Source: Nemopilema nomurai (taxonomy: Eukaryota > Cnidaria > Scyphozoa > Rhizostomeae > Rhizostomatidae). From it: a stretch of 64,000 nt of DNA. Each line of letters opens with the position of its first letter. The stretch's first letter is position 1. Below the pieces are notes generated by a model. That model had not been told where the DNA came from. It did no database searches and saw nothing but the letters and a program-made list of their open reading frames with translations. A program made the position numbers and the translations under genes. Of this stretch, positions 25,401 to 37,770 are shown piece after piece. The stretch lies in the NCBI GenBank assembly GCA_003864495.1, contig ML133457.1:1550001-1614000 (forward strand), in the 5' to 3' direction.

Positions 25401-28400
25401 TACTCTGAGGAGTGTCGGACGAAAATTACTTAAAGTATGAAAAAACTTGTTCCCCTTTTTCTAGCTTTTGTGTAGTTCTGTACCACAAAGCACTTGTTCA
25501 CAAATTTCCATCCTTAAATTCGCACAAGAAATAGGGTATACTGAAAATGACGCAATCTTCCATCCGCATCTGCCGCGCATGAAAATAATTACTTTAGTAT
25601 TGAGGTCAATGCCTCCTCTGCGCGGCCTTGATGTAATAGTACCAAGTACAATTTTTCAGTCACCTTTATCTCAATCTCAACATCTACGTTAGCAGCAACA
25701 ACAACCAGGATGCAGTTATTCAGCCCCAGTGGTCTCAGCTCCCATGATTGGAATGGCATGTTTAGGTAAAGGTCCTAAAACAGATTCAAGAATGCTATTA
25801 CAGCATTACGATACATTGGCAAAAACAAACGCAACAACGTGTATCTTCATCCTGAGAAATGACTTTTCTAGGCTTTCAGCGAAATAATTTGGTATCAGGT
25901 CTAGAGGATTGCTGTAGGTGGGTATAGCCCTGTGATTATAGTACGATTTCGCGAAGGTGAGGCAATGAATACCAAACGTGGAAGAGATGTTCCATTTGAA
26001 ATTCCATTTGCCTGAGTTGGCTCAAAGTGGTGCAAATTGGTGCAAATTTGTGCAAAGTGGTTCATTTGTTAAAAACTTGCATAAAAAATGGATTGACCTT
26101 GACCTATGCCAGAAATAGTTAGAAGGTTTACCTGCACTATTGCAATGGCTCCAAAATGACTGGTTTTGAAAGACAATGTTCTGTTTTCTGCAAAAAGGAC
26201 AAACAGGGCTCATTGTTTGAATAGCAGCATTACTTTACCACTAGCTTCAATAGAAATAAAAACGTTATATTAGGTTGATAGTCATAAAAGTAATTTCTGT
26301 TTGTAAGTAAATTTTTGCATTTTTCCCTTTGATTTCAATACAAAAAGGCTTAACAGGCTGGGAAAAGAGAGGCAATTTCTTCACCTCCACTGATGTTACA
26401 ACTTAACTACCTTAACTATGATCACGCTTGTCTTAGAAAGATAACAAGTCTAATTCAAAAATCCAAACGATTTATTGTCCAGTTACTTTTATCCAATGAC
26501 TATATGCTTTTGGAAAGCTGAATAAAGAAGTGGATAGGATTAGCTTACAGACACACGCAGGCCTAGGTATCGAAGTTTCCTACCTTCGTCGTACACCGTG
26601 TCATTAAAGCCATCCAGTTTCCAGTGGCAAGAAAATTCGTCCCAGCGTGCAAGTTGTGGTTGCTCAAAGAACATGACATCGGTTGGAAGACTTGAATGAG
26701 AAATGAAGAAATATTTAAAATGATTTTTAAAAAAACAAGAAAGCTAGGATATATCGAATTTGAAGCTAGGAAATTTGACCGCAATAATTAAGCTGACCGG
26801 TGGTTTGGGCTCTAAACAAAAGAGTGGCCTGGGAGTCTCAACTTAGTTAAAGGACGCTGCGCTGCAGCAATCATGCTTCTAGCAATGCTTTGCCATCGGC
26901 GACAAGATTTCTACATTCTAATCCACCTGTTATGGCTTTTTGCTAATCATCGTTATAAAAGCACTAGAATCCTATCTTAACACAGTCACTACAACAATCT
27001 TGGATCGGTCAAAAAATATATTTTGATGCAAATTTAAGAAAGAGCAGTTTTCTCTGAGATTCTGCGAAGGCAGACTGCAGATTCATATTACGATTTTCAT
27101 TGCTTTGGCCTTTGATTCCCAGAATTTAGGCCTTATTTAATAGGTAAGTGGATCGTCCTATTTCCGTTAATTTGTCACTTAATTTCAGGCCCTCTGATCA
27201 CCAAGCTTCTCACTTTTGAGAAGGAAAATTATGACTACCCACTTGATATATCATGCAAACTTCGGAAACTTTTCGCTTAAATAAAACAAGAGCAAATTCT
27301 TTTACCTTAGTGTGATTGCGATGGGTTTGAGGTTGTTGACATTCGGTGTGTTTGGAATAGAAGAGTTGCTTTTGGCCGAGCCAATATGGCGGCCATCCTG
27401 CTCAAGGTATTGCGACTCATTCAACGACTTCCCCTGCGGAGCACCATGCGCTGCGTAATTCAGCCGTTTCAGTTCCGAGGGCACAACTGCGAAGGAGAGT
27501 GGAAGATCAGATTAAAGCAGGTATTGCGCCATACAGAAATACACGGAAACGAGCCGGCAATCTTTACATAGTTGGCCTAAGTGAAATCAAAGCGGCTTGT
27601 TCTCTTACTTTGCTGCATGTACCAACGATCAACCATTTGCTTCTGCGGAGGCAGTTCTAGTAGTTCGATAAAGGCGATAGGACCCATTGGCGAAAACGAC
27701 CTCAAATCAACGACGTCATCATCAAGCAAATCGTCATCATCTTCTTCGAAGGTCCTGATCTCTGACTCGGTGGGTTTGTCTTCGTCGTCTGCGACATCTG
27801 ACGAAAAGGCCAAAGATTAAAATCTGGCTACAATCTCTGCCAAAAGTAGTGGGAACACCGTGTGAGCAACAGAAAAAGAAGCCAATTGCTACTGAAACCA
27901 TCTGACCTGATTCAAAAGCGATTTATTCACCTTCTTTTTTCACTTCTTCCTCCTTAATCTCCGGTGGTTTTTCCTTTGCACTTGCAAGACTTGATCTGCT
28001 CGCACTTTTTCGACTTTTTCTGCTGCTAGACTTTAAACGCAATACAACAACAAATTACACATCATCCTAAAGATAAAGGATAAAAATTACAGACTTTTTA
28101 AAAATTAAATTCATCTCTGTTGATGAGAAATTAGATCACGCGTATTACCCTGAGAAACGTGACACAAACTATACAAATTCTCACAAAAGCAAGTCATTCG
28201 TCACTTAATTAAGAAGCTGATTAACCTCCTGTCACAATTCAAGTCACAGTTGTTTAATTGGAGTAATCTTATTACTAGCCGGGGTATATGAAGCATGCGT
28301 GGTGAGTAGTATCTAATTTATATGTAAGACGTTTTACTGAGGAAGATCCAACAACAGAAACAGAGAGAAAGTGGTTTGTTGGTCAAAAAACCGGTTCTTA

Positions 28401-31400
28401 CCTTCTCTCTGACCGGTTCCGGGTTATTCAAACCCGGTTCCGGGGTTTTGGGAGCTGGTGGTTCTGGTTCGTTCAACTAGAAGATGACAGATGGCATTTT
28501 GAAAGTACACTTTCCCCAAGCAAAAGAAAGACAACGAACAAATTTTTGAAACAGCAAGTGCCTTCTAATCAGGTTTCTAATCAGAGCTTCGCACCGTTAT
28601 GCCAACTGACTAAATCAGTATGCCATGCCATTGAACAAGCAATTCAAACAAATTAAAATTCTTTTCTTTACATCTTTTGATACAACGAATATGGTAGCCC
28701 CACTTCTTTCTTTAACCGATCGTGACAACATCATTTCTCTCCATTCATTCGCAGAAAACAGCACAGATTTCTCTCAATATGCATAGTTCATACGAATAAG
28801 AAGGAAATAAACACTCTTATATATTTGCCTCTAAATCTTATGAAAATTCTAGCATCGATGCCAGATTCGGTTCCCTGATAATAAAAGTTACAGGTTATGC
28901 TGATTCTGCTTGTTAAACTTGATTACGTAATCATATCTCAAAATGCTTTCAGAAAAGCCAATACCAGGCCCTTACAAATTTGAGATCATAAATCATCACA
29001 TATTCTTTTCAGTTTCAAACCATCAAAAAAACCCTCTAACGTCAGATCCAAATCATTCTTTCAAATCATTCGCAAATTTTTGTCCTCCTTGTGCACTAGA
29101 TATCTTTGGAACAAATCTTTTAAAGATTATCTAGAACATATATATAAGTACAATAGCTTATAAAGGATGACCTGAAGCTCAGACCATTGATAAGGTAGTG
29201 ATGTGTAGAAATCAATCCAACTGATGTGATGGACATCCAATTGAAAACATTCGAATAATGGATTATGTAATGCACACATATAACCAAAGTTTATGAACAA
29301 ACGCGTTCATTTAAATTTTGAATGGAAGTGTTTATAGGAAGAAGGTGTCGAAAGGAAGCATTCTGATTCTTACTTTCTCACTCTTTTCCTCTTCAGTGAT
29401 TGTCTCTGTAGGATGCAAAGACTCCGCTTCCAGGGCCTTCTTGCTTTTTGGCAAGAACGTAGAGCACATAGGTGACATCGTGTCATATTTCCGGTACAAG
29501 AGCCGTATAGCTACGTCAGCTAGTACCAGACTCCTTGGTATCTCGATCATGAATCCTTCACTTGGGAAATCTACACTCTTCACCCTGGGAGCAAAACAAT
29601 TGCGATGTGAAACGGGTCTTAAGCTTGATTGTGAGCGATACTTGGAAATCTTGATGCAATAGAGGCATGATTGGGCTTTGAAAAAGGCATATGTGATAAG
29701 GAGCATTTATTGCAAATTTAATCAAGTTAATATAAACTGTCCAGGAAGGAAGCAGCCACAGTTCAGGCATTAGTCCAACTTCCTTTTTATAAGTTCTATA
29801 GCGACATGAATCAGTCAGCTTTGAGGTAGAGTTTAAACTGAGCAGGGCCCACGCCACCGTGGGGCGGGGACTATGCCCCCTACACTTTTTTGCGAAGAAA
29901 GCGATCCAAATACAGCCATAAAATATAGCAGATTCGAGCTACTTAATTTAAGTTCGATTAATTAACCATGCCCCCCCCCTCCATTTTCAAGTTCGTGGCG
30001 TTGGCCATACTGAGCCATGTGTGTCAATAGCATCCAAGCTCTGAATATACATTCAAGCCGTTAACACTTACAACCCTCTTGGTGCAGGGAAAAGCTAATG
30101 CCCTCCGACGCTCAAGTTCTCAGAAATACCTCGGGTTCTTGGCTGTATTTCCCCATGTGCAGACTTTGAAGTTCTTGCTGCAAAGCACGCACTGAAGGTT
30201 CTCCGTTTCGGGGTTGATGTTCTTCCCCGGGTTCTTCAGCAGCCACATCGTCGCCTCGTCGAGTTTGGCTTCCAGCAAAGAATACATTTCTCTTACAGAC
30301 TAGAAGAGACGAATATCTTGAAAATAATGAACTACATCAGCTCTGCTTGTATATTATTTTTGATATAATTTTGGTTTGCGGTAAACGGCGGAACAGCCCC
30401 GAACAAACAAAGGAGAGTTGTACACAACTTAAAGGTGCTATCACATGGCTCAAAATTTTTGACCACACCAAAAAAGTTTCCAGCAGTGCATCTTTGTATG
30501 CATGAAGCCCTGAAAATCATTGAACTCAAGGAAATAATTGACATGTCAATATGAAATAAATTTGAATTGGCAATATTTAAAAGCAGTAGCAAGTTTTTAT
30601 TGATTGCGATAAGTTTAATACATGTTGATGACTTTCCCAGCTATATTGTTTCCTAGAAAAGGACTCCTCCCTCATCTGTTTCTAGGAAAAGTATGTCAAA
30701 ATCTCGCTAATCTCACTTTTCAGCTTATACAAGAACTAAATCAAAGTACCTCTGTGTATTGCTGGACTTCGTTTTCAGATAAATCATCGTCTTCTTCCAA
30801 AGATTTTTGCAATTCAGCAATAAGCTAGACAGTCAATGAGCAAAGACATAGAGTGGGCCAAAAAGTAACATAAGATTGCAAATGACATTTCTTAGAACAG
30901 AATCGTCACCATTCACCGTCTGAAAGTTCTCTGTGGATAGTACTTAACATTATGGTAATATTATTTATGTTGACATTGTAAAACTAAAAAGGAACGTTTA
31001 AAAATATATCTTGTTCCCAGATCAGCTTGTTTCTTGATGTGTTAAGAATATCTCATGCACTTATCGAAGCTGGTTATTCGATTGAAAGAAAGCAATTTAC
31101 TCCTGACATAGTGGCCAATGTGTCTACATAGATACATAGTTCTTAACATTTTACGCCAGGTTCGGCGCATAAGGTACCAACTTTATTTAAGTTGGTTGAC
31201 CAACAATAACTCTCTTCTCCGTACAATTTTCTCAATGTCTGAGAGGCAGGAAATAGTCACAAGTGCTCTGAAATGAACCCACAGCAGAGAAGACTACCGA
31301 CCTCTAAAGTGAGTTCACATTCTTCCAAGACAACAGCAAACTCCTTGTAGTGACCTTCATCTTTCCACAAATTCATGTATGTGTTCAACTCTTTGCTGGA

Positions 31401-34400
31401 AGTTGGGTCGGGTCTCCCATCACACAGCATATACCTATCCCACTGTCGTAGGAAAAAGAGAACGTTTCAGCAAAGGGATTCGAATGACAATGCCAAAAGT
31501 TGAATGCTTGGAACAAACAGTGTCAAGTTGTTTTATCAATTGTTTCAAAGTACCCATCTGCCACAGAAAGGCGCAAATCAAATATTAAAATCAGTTATAA
31601 CTCTCTCTTTTAATTAGTACAGTATATCTCAGTTTCATGTTGTACTCCTGTTCTTACTTCTGATATCTTGAAGGCTGTATCATATGATAGGATACAATTC
31701 AATTTTCTATGATGCCTTTTTTCTGTTTACTTTATCTAAATAAACCCAACAACGCAACAAAAGTCACTTCCAAAGCATTTGCCACCCCTTCTTCCACTTT
31801 AGAATTGATTTATTCACCTTTACACTGAAAGTTAATAAAAGTTTGTATAAACCAAATGGGTCTTGCCTTCTCTTGTGCACGCCTTGCCTTTTGAAAACTC
31901 AGAAGGTTTTCCTTGTTTTGTTCTATCCTCTCACGAAGCTCGTCGATTTCTGCTTGATGTCTCTCTCTTTCCTAAAAGACAGGCGTCATGTTAACACCTG
32001 GAGAGGACAAATGTATACCGTGGCTGAAATATTGATGGCTCTCCCGTTTGCATCAAATTGTTTTGAAGGCATCAAACTTTGTCACAAGCTGTCCCATTTG
32101 GAGTACAACCTTCCTCGATTTATGACGTCACTCTCGATCATTTATGACATGTGAGGTAAGGCAGCATAAAATTTCAAAACAAATAAAGAATTTCTGATTC
32201 TATGATAACTCCTAAGATGTCCTTTCAGCCACTGTGATGCCAGAAACTGATCAAAAACTATGTACACATTAACTCACAGCTACTTTCATTAGGAAATGTA
32301 GAACTGATCAATAGAACAAATATTTTGCCACAAATCATTTTGCCCTATCAATATTGAATTTGACCTGTTAATGAAATTAATGACCTGTTCTTCAAGTTTA
32401 CGTCTCTCCTCCTGTTCTTGCTTCTCCCTCTCTTCTCTTTCTTTGGCTTCTTGTTCTGCTCTCAGTCTTGCTTCCTCTGAACAAAAATGCTTCAAATTAA
32501 GTAATTAAAATCAGCATCTCTCATAGCTTCAAACTGATTCTCAGCCAAGGTCTGCAAGGCCTAATTTAAAGCCCCCTTTTATAAAATTTCTGTAAAAACT
32601 AAAATTTTGCCTCACTGCAAACTAAGAAAGTGCTAGAGGTCCATCTTAAAAAACAAAAAATTCTAGTGTAATTCTTCAATTCTTGCAGTCAGAATTTTTT
32701 CCAAAAGACCACTGATGCCAATAAAAATACTTTCAAAATCAACACAGTGCTTTGAACAGCAGAGAAATGTTTGTGTTCAAATGAGAAACCTTTTCCTATC
32801 CTACCTTCCTCCTGAGCTTTTCTGTCAGCTTCCTCTCTTTTAAGCCTTTCCTTCTCAGCTTTTGAAAGCTTGCCAGACTTTTTCTTTTTCCCTTTGGAGC
32901 CAGTTTTTGCACCCTGGAAATTATGCTCATTGCTTAATATTTCCTTAAAATTTAATTCAATTGAAGGTTTCACAACTAACTCACTTGCTACTTTTGTCAT
33001 TAAGTAAAAAGACTACATGTTGGAGAGAAACATTATTAAGAATTTTTAAGGTTGGAATTAGCAATATATAAATCACGAATCCAAGAAAGTTCTGAGTATG
33101 AGACCTTGCCTTGCCATTTTGCAAATTCAAGAACTGTTCAAAAGTTATTGTGCTGAATAAAGAGTTATGCAAACAAATTATACAGCAGTTTGTAGGCCCA
33201 AAATGCCCAGTGGCAAAAATCATTAAAATATGGCTTGTAACTTGTGCATTTGAATTCTTTTTGGGTACAAACAACATGAAGTTATTTGCACTTGCATCAA
33301 AGCTGCCCTATATCTAGCTGGTTCCTGCAATTTCTCCACAAAAATGTGGAATTTTTAACAAACAAATCTTGCTATGCTATCTAAGATTCTATTCTGTGTA
33401 CTTTGCACAATATCTCCAGTTGAAACAGAAAATGTGAATATCCAGTTATTTAGAATATGGAACTTTTTCTCTATAAATCATTAAGTCTGCTACACATACA
33501 CTACTTCATTCAATTCCACTGCCAACAAAAAGCTTCTTTTAGGCTGAAAACAACTATTTTTTTACAATTTAGTTTCTCTTGTAATCAATCATTTGCTATT
33601 TTCTTTGCTAATTGTTTCTACCTAGCATCCGAAAGGTAGTTTCTGAGAAACTTTATGCTTATAAAGCAATACCCTGGTCCCTCCACTCAATGTGCCTGGA
33701 ATTACAGAGAGCTGGCAACCCTCCTCACTCAGCGAGAAAGTTTGGTCATGCTAAGACTCAGACAACCGACCCTTGGGTCTGTAGCCAGCGCCTTCAACAA
33801 CTGAGCCATCCTTGCTCTACATTGAAGTTGATTATGAGAGTAACTTTCATTCTTTTTTATCAGCGTTTCAGGCCAGGGTGTTTGCAAAACAGCTTTAACA
33901 ATCAAGAAAAGTATCAGGGAGATTCCAAATCCAGCACGGAATACTGAAGGACTTTATTTGTTCCAGATGAGCAATTATTAACATTTCTCCTATAATAGAG
34001 CTTCTGATAAAATGACACTATTAATGACAAGGATTTAAGATGGCCCTTTAATGGAAGGCAAGGTTCATTTTCTCATACATTTCATAAGTCATTCATTTTC
34101 AAACAATGATTACTGTACTGTCAGCCTATTTACATTGTGGCCTATGTTTAAGCATCACCTAACTTCATAGACAAACAAACTGTATATGCTACTTTGAGCA
34201 AATAAGGTAAATTTCTGATAAGATATAATTTTTGAAGTAGAACTAGACAATAGTTTTGGGCAGTCTCACCCAATCAAAGAATATGGAACCAAAGCTAATT
34301 TTAAAAGGAAAATTTTTTCATGTGTGGTCCTCTGGACGAAAAAGCAATAAGCATAATAAAAATTGTTTGGTCTTGTTGTTTCAAGTGGTAATCAACTTCA

Positions 34401-34532
34401 AATCAGTCTTTAGAAGTTTAGAAACTTTTAGCTACAAATACAGGTGAGGCTTCTTAACTTCAAAAAATTGAGTAAACTTCTGTTCCCTAGAAACATACTG
34501 CGTTGCGCAAAGAAGGTAATGCTTACCGGCAT
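22402..34532 (-). CDS. DNAI7: Axonemal dynein-associated protein DNAI7 (CASC1/CFAP94)
   Basis: DNAI7 belongs to the CASC1 family, linked to axonemal dynein of motile cilia and flagella. Twenty exons in transcript order: 34532-34527, 32913-32805, 32476-32385, 31971-31867, 31442-31302, 30824-30750, 30299-30130, 29584-29374, 28476-28402, 28030-27931, 27797-27609, 27486-27306, 26690-26584, 26187-26132, 25774-25664, 25208-25119, 24450-24379, 23924-23769, 23180-23079, 22539-22402. All phases agree and give about 761 residues. A Lys-rich then Glu/Arg-rich N-terminus (about 1-105) is followed by family blocks WDRYMLCDG, EIPRSLVLADVAIRLL, LLELPPQ, NMPFQSWELRPLG, GINIFPAEDG and SSAYAYCWSKWN. The end resembles the human C-terminus (LIYS versus LLSYS). 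The two-codon first exon, Met-Pro, was chosen because ATGCCG is followed by a perfect GTAAGC donor in the right phase; this start is less certain. The intron after 31867 appears to be GC-AG. Confidence 0.93.
22565..22870. repeat. Imperfect GATCATGAT-type simple-sequence tract
   Basis: About 300 bp in the last DNAI7 intron are made of irregular TGATCAT, CATGAT and GTGAT words on both strands. This is low-complexity DNA. The Ile/Met-rich open frame across it has no meaning as a protein. Confidence 0.75.
25320..25337. repeat. Homopolymer run of 18 C
   Basis: A run of 18 C in a DNAI7 intron, followed by CTAGTGTTTTCGATCCG. Such a run next to a GATCCG-like word resembles the ends of short non-autonomous DNA elements, but no partner end was found. 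Confidence 0.6.
29843..30009. mobile_element. Short MITE-like element with 5-bp target duplication
   Basis: A 167-bp insertion in a DNAI7 intron. It begins CAGGGCCCACGCCAC, and the reverse complement of its right end is TATGGCCAACGCCAC, an imperfect terminal inverted repeat. The pentamer CTGAG flanks it directly on both sides (29838-29842 and 30010-30014), as expected of a target-site duplication. The interior has a G-rich left part and a C-rich right part. No transposase is present. Confidence 0.6.
31443..31866 (-). other. Probable GC-AG intron of DNAI7
   Basis: The conserved junction joins RRAQEK to WDRYMLCDG in phase 0. At the donor the transcript reads AAG then GCAAGA, a good GC-donor match. 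The nearest GT sites downstream give the wrong phase. The acceptor is CGACAG. Confidence 0.65.
33655..33822 (-). mobile_element. tRNA-derived SINE-like copy
   Basis: On the minus strand, starting near 33818, the sequence reads AGCAAGGATGGCTCAGTTG, then AAGGCGCTGGCT, and 20-30 bases later GGTCGGTTGTCTGAGTC. This spacing and wording resembles the A box and a decayed B box of a tRNA gene, followed by a non-tRNA body to about 33655. It lies in the first DNAI7 intron. The B box is imperfect, so a functional tRNA gene is excluded. Edges are approximate and no clear target duplication was found. Confidence 0.6.
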
Positions 34533-37500
34533 TGTGAACAACTATAATGTTACTTATGCTAATACCACGTTCACTGTAAGTGGAACAGATTAGAATTCTT
34601 TGTTATTGCTAGACATCGATAAGAATTGCTGATTTGGAGTGAACGGCCATTTCGTTGCCACAACAATATTTCTGGACTCGTTTCCAGATGGCCTCGAGTC
34701 CAGCCCCAAGAGAAGCGTTCTGGCTGTTCTTTTCAATGCGTTCCCATGTGTGCGGGAAAATGAACGCGGTTCAACAAAATTTGCACGAAAACCGATAAAA
34801 TAAATAAAAATTGCGCATAACGTTCCTTTAAAAGTTAAGATACATAAGCTATATCCAAAGTTTCGAGACATTAGCGTACAAAAACAAAACTGATCGGGCA
34901 ACAATTCAATTTAGAGGTGCATTTGGAGCCATAATTTCATGAGCCTTGGTTGTGGCAGGGAGCCATGCCCCAGAAGAGATAAAGGAACACCAAACATTTT
35001 TTTGAAATTTTAATTTGTAATATGTTATCCTAATGTAAATGATGGCCAGAAAATCAGCGTTGCCACCCGGGAGAAAATTGGACACTTCCCTACTGCTGAC
35101 CCCAAGTCGCATCTACTTTGTCTAACACATCCAAGTTACATTGTTTCCTAGACAAAAGAGTTACCACTCAACATGGATGAAATCAAGTAGATAAGGATCA
35201 TAAAAATATGGTTAGGGCATGTTTTAAATAGAAGTCAGTCAGAATCAGGCATTCTTTGTGAGGTATTTCGTGGCAACACCTACAAGACTAAAGCTTCCCA
35301 AGAAGTAATAAGGGAAAAGAAAGAAAATGAAGTCTACATCTGCATTTTCACTTTTTACATATCAAAGGCTGATAACAAGGAAGTAACACGTCAGACCCAC
35401 TCCAGATAGAACTTAGTCGACCAAAATTGTGACGAACATTTAAATTTCAGAATAGCACGCAGCAGCGTGTTTTATGCACACACTCAACCATTATCTTGAA
35501 ATTCTTAAGCATCATTCAAAGCATACAAAAATTATTGTTGAGTTATTTAGTATGATTCACGAGTTCTATAGTACGTAACATCGGTTTAGTTTTAAATTCT
35601 ATGATCATTTAAGAGTGGTGAGCAATGAAAATTACTCAAACATCCGCTCGCATGTTTCACTTAAAGATTCAGCATCACGATTAAGTGCGTGTGACATCAA
35701 TTTCTATTGGTGTAAAATTCAGTGCAAAGGGCAACATGATAATTTGATAAAAAACTTATCAAACAATTTGATTTTTGCATTTCAGATGTTGTCATTTGAT
35801 CCTATCTATAATCAGAGTTTGTGAATTATCCGCATTTCTCGACAAGGACCGACAAGCTTATGTGGAAGAATTGTATATCATAACCCTGCTTTGGTTTCTT
35901 TATAGCAACTAGTCGTTCGTTTGGACAATGATCCACGTGATTAGCCTCAACATGAGTAGCCCGATCGTCACAAGAGAATACGGGTGTATGTGAAAGTGCT
36001 GATTACCAACTGTTTTACACTGTCCAATAGAGATTGGGGGTGTCACCCGTCCCCACCACACCCCCGGTCTATCTGCCTCTGATGGAGGCAGTTTGATTCG
36101 TGATAATGGCAGCCAGAGAGAGCACAACCAAACGAAGGACACAAAGTTTAACATATCATCACATAACATTGCTTGTGTTCCAGCACCTAAGTAACAATGG
36201 TAGGTGATAAAATTAGTATACTGAAACTTGCAACCAAAACAATCATTTACGATACGTTTTTAAGTTGCGATTATATACTTTCCAAGCAATTATACATTCT
36301 AGCATTTTGAGATCAATATACAAAGCTGCAAATTTTAAGCGATACAGAGTTATACTCTCGTTTTTATTAAATGAAAAAGCTATAATTTTACAAATCGGTT
36401 TTACCAGGTTTGTGGTGCGTAAGATGGAGATAATTTCCAAACATTAAAATGGATTACAGCAGGTTAATACTGGCAAGATTTTAAGCTGAGAGCAGGCAGC
36501 TAAATTTAAATGGGGAAATGAGACATAAAGGTACCAAGGATGGCACCATCAACTTGCCAAAAGTGACTGTTTTCTGTACAATGACGGACCGTGTCTGAAA
36601 GAACGCAACTGCTCCTAGAGGGGCTATGAAAATTCCAGTTGATTGAAGTCACATTTGATTTAAACTGATTATTGTTGCCTTAAAATCCCTAACGTTTTTA
36701 GGTAAACGAAGTGTTATAAAAGGCAAGCAGGCAATTTTTGAAGTATAATATCTTTATGTACACTAATAAGGCATTTGAAGCTTTATCAGAGAAAGCCCGT
36801 GGATTTACCAAATACTGAATGATAAAAGAAAATGGCAATCTAGATTTGTTTGAGGCTGTAAAGAAACTTCTGTATGAAGGGACGGGTGTGTAAAACCAAA
36901 TAGAAATACAAGTGTTCAAGTTGAACCATTGACGCACGCACTCATGCATGATCCAATTATCATTTGATCGACTGATTCATATCATAAAGATCTCAGAATA
37001 TTTTTAAATCAAATGATCAACCAGGCTTAACTGGAATTGTGGCTAATTCGCGAAAGAGCATTTTCCAATAATAACAAATCCCCGAAGTCTTAAAGTGATC
37101 TGCAGTATAGGGTAGTGACCAATATTTGGCTAAGTACAATCAAAGGGGATTTGAATCTAGCTACAATGTTGCAGCTATCTGTTACTAAGACTTGCTCAAG
37201 AATCCTATTTACAACAATGGCGGCCATTTCTGTACAGACGAGACAGTTATTAAACGCAACAGTATCTCTACTGGCTCCAAAAGCCAGTGCTAACCAAGAT
37301 TCTTTCCGCTTAGGATCCCCAGGAATATAATCAAAAACAAAAACCAGGAATGTATAACAACTACCATGCATACACATATGGTAAAGAAGGCAAGGGCGAT
37401 TTACATACTCCTTGCCTCATGGTTTCGTTTTATGCCATGTAGCTTATGGGCCCCAGAAAGTGCACTGCGGCACAATTAGTGGCTGCGAAGGCGCTTGGTT

Positions 37501-37603
37501 AGCACGGCCTTTTAAAAGCACTCCAGTGAAAACATATACATTGCAAAACAATAGCACGTGTCTCCTCTTTCACAAAAGAAAGTTATTCGAACACATACAA
37601 TGC
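34533..37603. other. Intergenic stretch between DNAI7 and PNPLA2
   Basis: About 3 kb between the DNAI7 start and the PNPLA2 3' end, both on the minus strand. It should hold the DNAI7 promoter. No gene, known repeat or clear RFX X-box could be defined. Open frames are short and unrelated to any family I recognise. Confidence 0.4.
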
Positions 37604-37609
37604 TTTATT
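37604..37609 (-). terminator. Likely poly(A) signal of PNPLA2
   Basis: AATAAA on the minus strand, about 160 bp beyond the PNPLA2 stop codon. Confidence 0.45.
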
Positions 37610-37770
37610 TCGGAGGACCTTTCATCAAGATGCTTTTAAGTGATTTGTTTTTAAATTTTACATTGCGGGTGGAGTATGTTAAGCATCTTTTGATGATCCA
37701 AATGATCATGATGAGTAATAGGTCTACGTGAAATCACAATCACTAAGATTTCAATCGATCAATCAATCAC

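Noticed and set aside
33655..33822. A tRNA gene
   Set aside because: The B box is degenerate and the sequence cannot fold into a complete cloverleaf by eye. A SINE is a better explanation.
34540..35070. RFX X-box half sites (GTTGCC) upstream of DNAI7
   Set aside because: No second half-site at the required spacing was found.
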